From: Bacillota bacterium
GTDB lineage: Bacteria > Bacillota > UBA4882 > UBA8346
Reading direction: 5' to 3'
Length of the DNA: 26,811 bases
Assembly (NCBI GenBank): GCA_023429995.1
Contig: JAEZCE010000011.1
Location: forward strand, 1-26,811
Positions 1-6,799 of the stretch are shown in pieces. Below the pieces are notes generated by a model that saw only the letters and a list, made by a program, of their open reading frames with translations, ran no database searches and was not told the origin of the DNA. Every line of letters starts with the position of its first letter. Positions within the stretch are counted from its first letter, which is position 1. The position numbers and the translations under genes are program-made.

Positions 1-81
1 GGAACGATTGAACGAGAACCGGAGGTGTACGCGCCTTCTTCGAAGGCGAGATGTACACCGAGGATCGGAGTGATTGAGTAA
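1..81. repeat. Structured palindromic intergenic element (partly visible)
   Basis: Nested inverted repeats are visible. An outer pair GGTGTAC (24-30) / GTACACC (53-59) encloses an inner pair CGCCTTC (32-38) / GAAGGCG (42-48) with a 3-nt loop. The flanks GGAACGATTGAACGAG and GGAGTGATTGAGTAACG also resemble each other. A short open frame runs through it to a TAA at 79-81, but the symmetry suggests an intergenic repeat rather than a gene end. The hairpin at 26770-26785 has a similar core. The left border lies outside the window. Confidence 0.45.
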
Positions 82-199
82 CGACGTAATGCGCAGCTTT
101 TCACACCGCACCCAACCAAACCGGCAATTCTCTCATCCTATCGATCTTCTTTCTTTATCTTCTTCCTGAGTTACCTTTATAATTAAATTAAACTATTTC

Positions 200-289
200 T
201 CAGAAGCAATCTCCGCCATCATGAGCCGATATCTTCAAAAATAAAGCACCCAAGGGACAGGTTTTACAGTCCATTGAATGCCGTTTCAT
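200..289 (-). CDS. Possible 29-aa Cys-rich micropeptide
   Basis: This is a very short frame behind the phosphofructokinase gene. It starts at ATG 289 with a GGAGAG sequence a few bases upstream and ends with TGA at 200. The predicted peptide has a CxxCPLG motif near its N-terminus and a third Cys just before its end, so it could bind metal if it is made. No family is recognised. Frames of this length occur by chance, and the ribosome-binding site is the only support beyond the Cys pattern. It would be the last cistron of a phosphofructokinase transcript, 28 bp downstream of that gene's stop. Confidence 0.2.
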   Translation of the reverse strand: MKRHSMDCKTCPLGALFLKISAHDGGDCF

Positions 290-317
290 CCGCTCTCCAT
301 CAAAAAAACCAAATGTT

Positions 318-1535
318 TTATATATGCAATATTTTTTGCGCTTTTGGCGCCCGCAGCCTTTCCGCCGAACGCAAGCCCGAGCCCAACAGGGGCCTTACAT
401 AATAACGAAAGGCATCCGTCACATCATTGCCTTCTTTGTTAATAAATTCATCCGGCATATGTTTGGTTTTGCCGGCAACATCGGCTAAGGACGAGAGTTT
501 ATAATCGACCGAATAGGAACCGGTCCGGTGAATCGTAATGGAACCGTCCATATTATGCCAAATGGCGAATTGGGCGGCTTTTTCCCCAACCTCGCGAGCC
601 TCATGCTGGTCAACATCGGAGACGCAGCCGAAAAATGACCTTTGCAGATATCCAAAGGTATCCGAGCGGACCCGTTTAATGTCTGATTTTTCCTTAATAT
701 AATCAGCCAAAACATCTCCCAAAGCGCCGGTTCCCGAAAGCTGGACATTGCCGTGAGCGTCTTTTTCGATATTCTTCTGCAATTGGGTGATAATCGGGTT
801 CCCTTTATCATCGGATATTCCCTCGGAAACAATGATCAAACATCGTCCTAATCTATCATATACTTTTTTGACATCCCGGACGAAGTTATCCACGATAAAG
901 GGTCTCTCCGGCAAATAAATCAGGTGCGGCCCATCATCTTCATATTTTTTGGCAATAGAGGAGGCGGCCGTCAAAAACCCGGCATGTCTTCCCATCACAA
1001 CTCCGATATATACGCCCGGTAATGCCCGGTTATCTAAGTTGGCTCCAATAGTGGCCTGGGCAACAAAACGGGCCGCCGATCCGTAGCCGGGGGTATGATC
1101 ATTCAACACCAAATCGTTATCAATCGTTTTTGGAATATGGATAGCACGGAACTCATAATCGGACAGCTCGGCTTGATGATTGACGATCCGGACCGTGTCG
1201 GCGGAGTCGTTGCCGCCGATATAGAAGAAATAACGGACATCATGGGCCTTAAAAACCTCGAAAATTTCTTTGCAATATTTTTCATCGGGCTTGTCACGGG
1301 TGGAAAACAGGGCCGATGACGGTGTTTCGGCAACCTGCTCCAGATTGTGGGTGGTCTCTTGAGTTAGATCCATAAAGTCTTCATTGATAATCCCTTTCAC
1401 CCCGTTGATTGCGCCATAAACTTTGGAAACCTGGACAAATTTACGGGATTCGAGGACCACACCGACCAAAGATTGATTGATAACCGCCGTTGGTCCTCCT
1501 CCTTGAGCCACAACAACTTTACCTTCCAGCTTCAT
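318..1535 (-). CDS. 6-phosphofructokinase, PPi-dependent type
   Basis: It phosphorylates fructose 6-phosphate to fructose 1,6-bisphosphate in glycolysis, probably with pyrophosphate as donor, in which case the step is reversible. The 405-aa protein is a PfkA-family enzyme. An N-terminal GGGPT phosphoryl-donor loop lies at about residues 12-16, GGNDS at 107-111, PKTIDND at 135-141, PGYGSAARF near 149-157 and MGRHAGF at 181-187. The Lys in PKTIDND (Gly in ATP-using enzymes, PGTIDND) and the Asp after GGN are the known signatures of PPi specificity. The usual Asp of GGD is Asn here, which I recall as a feature of one clostridial subgroup. The start has a GGGGG ribosome-binding site 7 nt upstream. 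It appears monocistronic. Donor specificity is inferred, not proven. Confidence 0.9.
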   Translation of the reverse strand: MKLEGKVVVAQGGGPTAVINQSLVGVVLESRKFVQVSKVYGAINGVKGIINEDFMDLTQETTHNLEQVAETPSSALFSTRDKPDEKYCKEIFEVFKAHDVRYFFYIGGNDSADTVRIVNHQAELSDYEFRAIHIPKTIDNDLVLNDHTPGYGSAARFVAQATIGANLDNRALPGVYIGVVMGRHAGFLTAASSIAKKYEDDGPHLIYLPERPFIVDNFVRDVKKVYDRLGRCLIIVSEGISDDKGNPIITQLQKNIEKDAHGNVQLSGTGALGDVLADYIKEKSDIKRVRSDTFGYLQRSFFGCVSDVDQHEAREVGEKAAQFAIWHNMDGSITIHRTGSYSVDYKLSSLADVAGKTKHMPDEFINKEGNDVTDAFRYYVRPLLGSGLRSAERLRAPKAQKILHI

Positions 1536-1681
1536 GATGATTCCCCCTTTTTATCGTTAATTTTATATTGCCCATTTCTAAAACTTCTGTTAAAAACACT
1601 GGTAAAAATTCGCTTTTCTAAATGAAAATTCCTGCCCATTTTTTATGGTAAGTGGATCATTCACTCATTAAGTTGATGATC

Positions 1682-1720
1682 AAAAATAAAAATAGCCGGC
1701 AAATCAACGATCTGCCGACT
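1682..1720 (-). terminator. Rho-independent terminator behind folP
   Basis: On the minus strand an 8-bp stem AGTCGGCA/TGCCGGCT (1713-1720 with 1694-1701, one G-T pair) and an 11-nt loop are followed by ATTTTTATTTTT. It lies 29 bp behind the dihydropteroate synthase stop codon and separates that gene from the phosphofructokinase gene. Confidence 0.8.
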
Positions 1721-1748
1721 GTCTCTCCTTAACAAATCGGGGGGATTC

Positions 1749-2585
1749 TTAAATCCGGCAGGCATCCTCCTCAGCCCTTCCCCCCAAAGTTTTGAATACC
1801 TTCAGCGCATCCCCCAAGGCTTTGACATCATGGGTCCGGATATATTCGACTCCCATTTCACACAAATATATCTCCGACGCCAGAGTGGCCGCGCCTCTTT
1901 CAAGCGGAGCCCGCCCGCCGACAATAGCGCTTAAAAAAGATTTCCGGGAAACACCCACCAACACCGGCAAATGAAAATGTTCTTTCAGAACTCCGATATT
2001 GGTTAATGCGTAAATGGAAGATTCCGGGTTGGAGCCCAGGAAAAATCCCATTCCCGGATCGAGAATGATCCTTTCAAGAGGTATCGCTGCGCCTTGAAGA
2101 GCTTTCAAACGTTCTTCAAAAAATTCGATCATTCCCGCGAATACTTTTTCCGGTTTTGTTTCCACCACTGTGGCCGGGCCTAGACGTTGCACCGAATGCA
2201 TGACAATCAATTTGCAGTCGGACTCGGCCAATTGGGGATAAATTGCCGGATTAGGGAACCCCTGAATATCATTGAGGTACCGGACTCTTTTTTGAATGGC
2301 GTACCGTTGAACGATGGGGTTGAATGTATCGATCGAAACCGGTATATTCTTGGAAAGCAATCGTTCAATTACCGGGTTTAAACGGTCTATCTCCACTTCC
2401 GCCACAACCGGCTTAGTTTCCGGATTGCTGGAAGCCGCCCCGATGTCAATCATAGCGGCCCCGTCATGGATTAACTGTTCCGCCTTTTTTAAGGCCTTCT
2501 CCGGTTCCAGATAACATCCGCCATCGGAAAAACTGTCCTCGGTGATATTTAAAATCCCCATTATTTTCGGGGTGAAGATTTTCAT
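1749..2585 (-). CDS. folP: Dihydropteroate synthase, divergent type
   Basis: It condenses p-aminobenzoate with dihydropterin pyrophosphate to give dihydropteroate in folate synthesis; it is the sulfonamide target. The 278-aa protein is a TIM barrel of normal length. Motifs in order are MGILNITEDSFSDGG (9-23), DIGAASSNPET (47-57), SIDTF (84-88), NDIQG (105-109), VMH (128-130), DPGMGFF (176-182), GVSRKSF (211-217) and RTHDV (250-254). The second motif departs from the usual DIGGESTRPG, so the pterin/pABA loop lacks the standard Thr-Arg. The pattern resembles a divergent DHPS branch. The start follows GGAGGA by 11 nt. No other folate gene is nearby. It has its own promoter candidate and terminator, so it is probably a single-gene unit. 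Confidence 0.88.
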   Translation of the reverse strand: MKIFTPKIMGILNITEDSFSDGGCYLEPEKALKKAEQLIHDGAAMIDIGAASSNPETKPVVAEVEIDRLNPVIERLLSKNIPVSIDTFNPIVQRYAIQKRVRYLNDIQGFPNPAIYPQLAESDCKLIVMHSVQRLGPATVVETKPEKVFAGMIEFFEERLKALQGAAIPLERIILDPGMGFFLGSNPESSIYALTNIGVLKEHFHLPVLVGVSRKSFLSAIVGGRAPLERGAATLASEIYLCEMGVEYIRTHDVKALGDALKVFKTLGGRAEEDACRI

Positions 2586-2621
2586 GGTTTCATAACTCCT
2601 CCGACAAACCGTTGGGATGCT

Positions 2622-2669
2622 AGTAAAACGTTCTCTAAATAACTACTCAATGATTGTGAACGTTTTACT
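2622..2669 (-). promoter_or_regulatory. Candidate folP promoter inside a 12-bp inverted repeat
   Basis: A perfect inverted repeat AGTAAAACGTTC (2622-2633) / GAACGTTTTACT (2658-2669) with a 24-nt gap lies 37 bp before the folP start. On the minus strand TTGAGT (plus 2645-2650) and TTTACT (plus 2622-2627) are spaced 17 bp apart and match the sigma-A -35 and -10 hexamers at four of six positions each. The -10 therefore sits in one arm and the -35 between the arms, as expected for a repressor operator. No U-run follows the repeat, which argues against a terminator. Confidence 0.5.
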
Positions 2670-2672
2670 TCA

Positions 2673-2725
2673 GTAGAGCTTATCTTCCCCATTTCTGATT
2701 ACCATTGATTTACGATACGCTCTAC
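2673..2725. repeat. Second inverted repeat upstream of folP
   Basis: GTAGAGC (2673-2679) pairs with GCTCTAC (2719-2725). After one mismatch the stem continues through four more pairs (TATC with GATA), so the transcript could form a 12-position stem with one mismatch. It begins 4 bp from the AACGTT repeat and lies directly behind the stop of the 204-aa protein gene. There is no U-run on either side, so it may be an mRNA 3' structure or part of the folP control region. Confidence 0.4.
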
Positions 2726-2733
2726 CAGCGTTC

Positions 2734-3348
2734 TTAATCCGCATTTTCAGCCAGTTCGATTTCAGATACTTTCCCTTTGGCTTGCCCAAACTTGATATAA
2801 GTTAACTGCCGCTCATAGAATAGGGAACCCAGGTCATCATAGATATTTTTCGAGGGCAAGCCGTATCTCTTTTTTACCAATTCAACCGGATCGCCGACCT
2901 TAATCCCGCGATAAGACTGAAATTTAGCGGTCTTAACAGTTATCATAAAAAGATGCCCAATATCTTGAGGCCTGGGGGTGGTCTTTTTAGCCGAATTTTG
3001 AAAACCCACTTCTAAATCTGAATAATTCCAATATGTACAAAAGACATTATAATCGGCATTATTGGGAGATTCCACCGTGATAGCCCTGGTTCGAAGAGGA
3101 GCTCCATAAAGGTTGCGGACATCTTCCGATGAGATTCCCAATTTCAACCTGGCTAGCCGCATATCTTCATCCCGATAGGTGGATTCAAATGATTTTCCAT
3201 CACTCCCATCATTCCATTTCGCGGGGAACTCTTTGATATTTTGACTTAAGATCTGTTTGGCGTAGTGACTGATAAACCTCATATTGAAAACACAAACGAT
3301 GATTATCATGAAGACTGCCATGATTAAAAGCCAAGCGTTTCGTTTCAT
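2734..3348 (-). CDS. Membrane-anchored protein with two BamE-like repeats
   Basis: Not assigned to a named gene. A single N-terminal membrane segment (about residues 5-24) should place the remaining 180 residues outside the inner membrane. Two similar motifs are visible: LKLGISSEDVRNLYGAP (about residues 70-86) and IKVGDPVELVKKRYGLP about 80 residues later. The pattern G-x(4)-V-x(2)-x-YG-x-P is what is seen in small SmpA/BamE-like envelope folds, but the match is by eye only. An ATG start at 3348 is chosen over the adjacent TTG at 3351; AGAGGAAAGAG lies upstream. It begins 21 bp behind the nucleosidase stop and is probably co-transcribed with it. Confidence 0.65.
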   Translation of the reverse strand: MKRNAWLLIMAVFMIIIVCVFNMRFISHYAKQILSQNIKEFPAKWNDGSDGKSFESTYRDEDMRLARLKLGISSEDVRNLYGAPLRTRAITVESPNNADYNVFCTYWNYSDLEVGFQNSAKKTTPRPQDIGHLFMITVKTAKFQSYRGIKVGDPVELVKKRYGLPSKNIYDDLGSLFYERQLTYIKFGQAKGKVSEIELAENAD

Positions 3349-3369
3349 CAATGTTCAACTCTTTCCTCT

Positions 3370-4065
3370 TTATAAATTCGAGCAATCAATCCATTCCGGT
3401 AACTTTACCATTAATTCTTTCAATATACTTTCGGCATTGTTTTCAAATACTTCGATGTTTCCATGATAGGCCTCAGCCCCACTACCGGAGACTAAATCCG
3501 ACACTCCCCGAAGTATCAGTGTCTTGATGTTGTTTTTAGAGGATACCCAAGCGATGGCGCCCGATTCCCAGTCTGCGGCTATGGCGCCGTACTTTTGGTG
3601 GAGTATTTCAATGTCACCACAAAGTACATCCCTATCTCCGGATAGGAGCACTGTGCGCTGAATCTTTTGGGGAAAAGGTTCTGTCAACCAAGATAGATCA
3701 ATTGCGGTAACATAATGGGCTAACGCTTCATCGAAAGAACCCATTTGCTCAACAATGTCATAGACAATTGTCCTTTCAGCCAATAAAATTGCGCCTTTTT
3801 CAACAAGTCCCTGAAAACCGCCACAAGTTCCTAAATTGACAATCAATGCCGGTTTCCAGCGTTCAATCGCATATTGAGTGGAAGCTGCAGCGGCAATTTT
3901 ACCCCAACCGCCCTGAAAGAAAATTACCTCATGCCCCATCGGGGTATCGAAATTTTCAAAATACTGACCAAAGGGAGACGGTCTGGATAGCGGGTTTATC
4001 AATATATTACAAATAATCCTCCATTCAATATCGGATGATATTATAACCACAATCGGGGACGGCAT
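3370..4065 (-). CDS. MTA/SAH nucleosidase-like protein (PNP/UDP family)
   Basis: It probably cleaves the N-glycosidic bond of a nucleoside such as 5'-methylthioadenosine or S-adenosylhomocysteine in the cytoplasm. The 231-aa length fits the MTAN family. Visible features are Glu14 (DIEW), NLGTCGG (77-83), DWESGAIAW (165-173), which is the counterpart of the nucleoside-binding ME-T/S-A segment, and RGVSD (186-190), whose Asp190 matches the catalytic Asp of MTAN. Thus the Glu/Glu/Asp set is present, although the ME motif reads WE and the N-terminal region is divergent. The start follows GGAGGAATTTAA. Substrate is uncertain; futalosine or another purine nucleoside remains possible. It is probably the first gene of a two-gene unit with the 204-aa anchored protein. 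Confidence 0.75.
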   Translation of the reverse strand: MPSPIVVIISSDIEWRIICNILINPLSRPSPFGQYFENFDTPMGHEVIFFQGGWGKIAAAASTQYAIERWKPALIVNLGTCGGFQGLVEKGAILLAERTIVYDIVEQMGSFDEALAHYVTAIDLSWLTEPFPQKIQRTVLLSGDRDVLCGDIEILHQKYGAIAADWESGAIAWVSSKNNIKTLILRGVSDLVSGSGAEAYHGNIEVFENNAESILKELMVKLPEWIDCSNL

Positions 4066-4126
4066 TTAAATTCCTCCGAATCTAATCCATTCTCCTAAGT
4101 CCTCTCTAGATCGTTACGTCCCTAAC

Positions 4127-4155
4127 AAAAAAGCCCCGGAGAGGAGCTTTTTTTT
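4127..4155. terminator. Terminator behind the GerMN gene, possibly bidirectional
   Basis: AAAAAAGCCCC (4127-4137) pairs with GGAGCTTTTTT (4143-4153), leaving a 5-nt loop and one G-T pair. A-runs and T-runs flank the stem on both strands. It ends the minus-strand barrel-GerMN transcript 38 bp behind its last stop codon. Confidence 0.85.
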
Positions 4156-4193
4156 CAACTATTCCATGATAAACCGGATAGATCCCAACCGTT

Positions 4194-4769
4194 CTAAAAA
4201 AACTCCGGATCCACCACCTGATCGTTATATCCCAAAAGTCCCGAAACATCAACATGCCCTGCTAAGGATTCAATCTCTTTTCCCTCTACCAAAATTTTCA
4301 CCCGAAAAACATCGGGAAATTTGGTGAGGGTATTCACAATAGAAGCGACGGCTAACATTTCCGTAGAGGCACCCACATTAATCTCCGTAACTTTCGAGTT
4401 TAAGTTTATATAGGCGACCCCTTTTTTGATTGTAAGGTTGATGATCTTCGTATCCTTGGGAAAGAGCGGCAATAACTTCGACTCGGCGGTCGGACCTGCA
4501 AACAGGGCATTTAAAGCTTGAATATGCAGGTCTTGATCCATTTTTACATGGTATAACACCGGTTTTAAATAAAAATTGGCAGCCGCCGGTTTTAAAAAGA
4601 ATACCACGACTTCGGCTTGGCCCACTTTGCCATTGAAATCCGGCTTTATTTTTTGAGTTCCAACCCTTGTCCCCTCAAAGGGAAACATTCCGGCCCGGCC
4701 CCAAAGAAACCCGCCGATTCCCACTATAATCAAGAATATAATGATCAACACGGTCGTAGAATGTCGCAT
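4194..4769 (-). CDS. GerMN-domain protein, membrane anchored
   Basis: The protein has an N-terminal membrane helix (about residues 7-26) and one GerMN domain covering most of the rest (about 50-180). GerMN hallmarks are the LNALFAGPT segment, the DTKIINLTIKKGVAYINL strand pair and IVNTLTKFPDVFRVKILVEG near the C-terminus. GerMN domains occur in the Bacillus sporulation/germination protein GerM and in other envelope proteins. This 191-aa copy is short, with one domain instead of GerM's two. ATG 4769 is preferred over the TTG one codon upstream because AGGGGG stands 8 nt before it. It starts 15 bp behind the barrel protein gene, and both share one terminator. A role at the cell surface or in sporulation is inferred from the domain only. 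Confidence 0.8.
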   Translation of the reverse strand: MRHSTTVLIIIFLIIVGIGGFLWGRAGMFPFEGTRVGTQKIKPDFNGKVGQAEVVVFFLKPAAANFYLKPVLYHVKMDQDLHIQALNALFAGPTAESKLLPLFPKDTKIINLTIKKGVAYINLNSKVTEINVGASTEMLAVASIVNTLTKFPDVFRVKILVEGKEIESLAGHVDVSGLLGYNDQVVDPEFF

Positions 4770-4784
4770 CAATCATGCCCCCTA

Positions 4785-5531
4785 TCAGAATTTATGCTCA
4801 ATTCCCAACCGGTATTTCATGTTATGATCGTAATAATCATTAAAATTCAGAATTAAATTAGTCCGTTGACTCAAAGCGTATCGGAAACTGGTATCCGTAA
4901 AAATTTCACTACTTGCATATAACAAAGGTTTAAAATTCAAGCTGAATTTGCTCCACGCTCCGGAAAAATCGCCGCGCAGAAAGAATTGGGGGTCGTTTTC
5001 CTCATTATAACTGTAAGGTTTAAATCCATCACCGTCATTGCCGCTGATTCCGGCAAAAATATACTGGTGCTTGTACATCTCAATCCGCCAAGCAATTTCA
5101 TAGTTGGACCAATCTTTTCCTTCATAATTGAAGTTATAGAAACCCGTCAACCTCAGATTGCTGGTGCCAAACGGGGTCTCAAAATCAATACCGGCATAGG
5201 GTATTGTTTCTTCAGGCTGCGAGTCGTAACGGGCTCCGAGCTTAATACCAAACCAACTGTTGGCCTGGTAGCGCAAATCGGTTCTCAGGTAGTAGTCCCG
5301 CTCATCGTTATATTTCTTTTCAGCTACATACTCCGTTACTTCCCCCGCCTCACCATTAAGGGTAAGTTTATCCGTGAGTTTATAGTCACCTTGTACCAAA
5401 CTTTTATTTCCGATGAGAACATTGAAGTCTCCCTTGGAGGTATTTTCTTCAGCCCAGGCCGGAATGGTTATGCCCGGTATCGCGATACCCAATAATAGTA
5501 CGATCCCAATAATACTGGCTATTTTCTTCAA
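4785..5531 (-). CDS. Secreted beta-rich protein, likely outer-membrane beta-barrel
   Basis: No named family is recognised. A signal peptide is clear: Lys-Lys, a hydrophobic core to about residue 20, and an AWA cleavage site at 25-27. The mature part of about 220 residues is built of alternating polar/hydrophobic strands rich in Tyr, Phe, Asn and Asp, separated by short turns. The last residues form a strand ending in Phe (RLGIEHKF), the signature recognised by the BAM machinery of outer-membrane proteins. Length and pattern would suit a small barrel of 8-12 strands. The start is TTG at 5531, supported by AAGGAG 8-9 nt upstream. A promoter candidate lies at 5631, and the GerMN gene follows in the same unit. 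A monoderm cell would have no place for such a protein. Confidence 0.65.
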   Translation of the reverse strand: MKKIASIIGIVLLLGIAIPGITIPAWAEENTSKGDFNVLIGNKSLVQGDYKLTDKLTLNGEAGEVTEYVAEKKYNDERDYYLRTDLRYQANSWFGIKLGARYDSQPEETIPYAGIDFETPFGTSNLRLTGFYNFNYEGKDWSNYEIAWRIEMYKHQYIFAGISGNDGDGFKPYSYNEENDPQFFLRGDFSGAWSKFSLNFKPLLYASSEIFTDTSFRYALSQRTNLILNFNDYYDHNMKYRLGIEHKF

Positions 5532-5630
5532 TTGATTTGCTCCTTCCTTCTTCCATCTATCAACAAAAACGTTCTTGGTAAACTTTCGTTCCAGAGGTTA
5601 AGCAGAAAGACCTTCATCATAGTTCGCTAC

Positions 5631-5636
5631 ATTATA
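5631..5636 (-). promoter_or_regulatory. Consensus -10 box upstream of the barrel gene
   Basis: The minus strand reads TATAAT here, 100 bp before the barrel gene start. The best -35 is TTGGCG at 19 bp spacing, which is weak. The 5532-5753 gap holds little else beyond a sequence AAAACGTTCT (5567-5576) that also occurs in the folP palindrome. Confidence 0.4.
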
Positions 5637-5753
5637 AAATATTCCTTTTTTCAAGCGCCAAAACGAAGGGGGTAATCATTAGCGAAATGCTTAACAATAG
5701 GCAACTCAGGCATAAAAAGGCAATGATTGAATTGTTATCCACTGGACCAAATT

Positions 5754-6674
5754 TTATTCGACCGGCTTTTCCAATAAAACCAGACTTCCCCTGTCGATAT
5801 CAACCTCAGCCAGCACCCCCTGGGGGATGGTCCATTGATTGGCGATATGACCAATGGGAAAACCGTAAGCCGCAGGACATTTTAGAGTCCTTAATCTTTC
5901 GGTAAATATTTCAATCAATTCATTTTCGTCCCGCTGCGGCAAAGGAATACACCTTCCGACAATTACCCCGGCAGCAGATGGAAGAATACCCGAAATGATA
6001 AGCTGCGTTAACATACGGTCAATCCGGTACGGCGGTTCTCCCACTTCTTCCAAAAATACGATCGCGCCTTCCAGGTTCGGTAAAAACCGGGTTCCTGTCA
6101 ACGCAGCGATAATCGACAAGTTCCCGCCTAAAATAATCCCTTGGACTTTGCCGCTGCGAATAGGGACATAGGAATCCCGACTTCCGGAAGGCCACTCCAA
6201 CTCAACCGAGTTCTCCCCTCTCAGGGTTTTGAAGGTTTGATTCATGGTGAATTCCCCTTTTAAGCGGGTTAGAACCGGTCCATGAAAAGTGACCAAGCGA
6301 ACCTGTGACCATAAAGCCATTTCCAGTGCGGTGATATCGCTGAATCCAATCATAATTTTGGGCTTTTTTCTGAACAAATCATACCATAACTGAGGCAGCA
6401 AACGGATGCTCCCATAGCCCCCCCGCAAGCACCAGATGGCGCTGATTTCATCATTTTGCCATAATCCTTCCAAATCGGCCTGTCTAAAAATATCAGCGCC
6501 TGCCATATCACTATCCATGGGAGTGACCGTCTTGCCTAAAACAATCGAATATCCCCATTTTGCAAGGGTGGAAGTTTCCCCGGTAATTTCATCAAGGGAG
6601 TGCATAGGACTGGCTGGTGCGGTTACGCCGATTTTGTTCCCTAACCGCAGCGCCCCGCCTTTAATCTTTTTCAC
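5754..6674 (-). CDS. LD-carboxypeptidase, peptidase family S66
   Basis: Removes the terminal D-Ala from cross-linked or released murein tetrapeptides during peptidoglycan recycling or remodelling; some relatives (MccF) cleave other substrates. The family's Ser-Glu-His triad is visible in numbering from the GTG start: GFSD with Ser112, LEEVGEPPYRIDR with Glu209/210, and GFPIGH with His276. GGYGS (85-89) and the LGGNLS loop are also typical. The 306-aa length is normal. An ATG six codons upstream (6692) lacks a ribosome-binding site, whereas GAGGTG stands 6 nt before GTG 6674, so GTG is chosen. No signal peptide is present, so the enzyme is cytoplasmic. It is transcribed divergently from the germinant receptor operon. 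Confidence 0.88.
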   Translation of the reverse strand: MKKIKGGALRLGNKIGVTAPASPMHSLDEITGETSTLAKWGYSIVLGKTVTPMDSDMAGADIFRQADLEGLWQNDEISAIWCLRGGYGSIRLLPQLWYDLFRKKPKIMIGFSDITALEMALWSQVRLVTFHGPVLTRLKGEFTMNQTFKTLRGENSVELEWPSGSRDSYVPIRSGKVQGIILGGNLSIIAALTGTRFLPNLEGAIVFLEEVGEPPYRIDRMLTQLIISGILPSAAGVIVGRCIPLPQRDENELIEIFTERLRTLKCPAAYGFPIGHIANQWTIPQGVLAEVDIDRGSLVLLEKPVE

Positions 6675-6799
6675 CTGCGCCACCTCACACATTAAAAATA
6701 AAATAATTGCCGATAAAGTTCATTTACCAAAATTACGATCCGGGAATGAAAAAGTATGAAACTGCTAATAATGACAAAAGCTAACCGGGGAGGCATCCA

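Noticed and set aside
485..832. 115-aa minus-strand frame inside the phosphofructokinase gene
   Set aside because: Antiparallel-frame shadow of the same strand gene; no ribosome-binding site and no recognisable motif, while the overlapping frame has clear PFK motifs.
4986..5495. 169-aa plus-strand frame opposite the barrel protein gene
   Set aside because: The minus-strand frame has a signal peptide, ribosome-binding site and operon context; the plus-strand frame has none of these.
6693..6799. Sigma-G promoter for the germinant receptor operon
   Set aside because: Expected from biology, but no pair of hexamers with proper spacing matched the sigma-G consensus convincingly.
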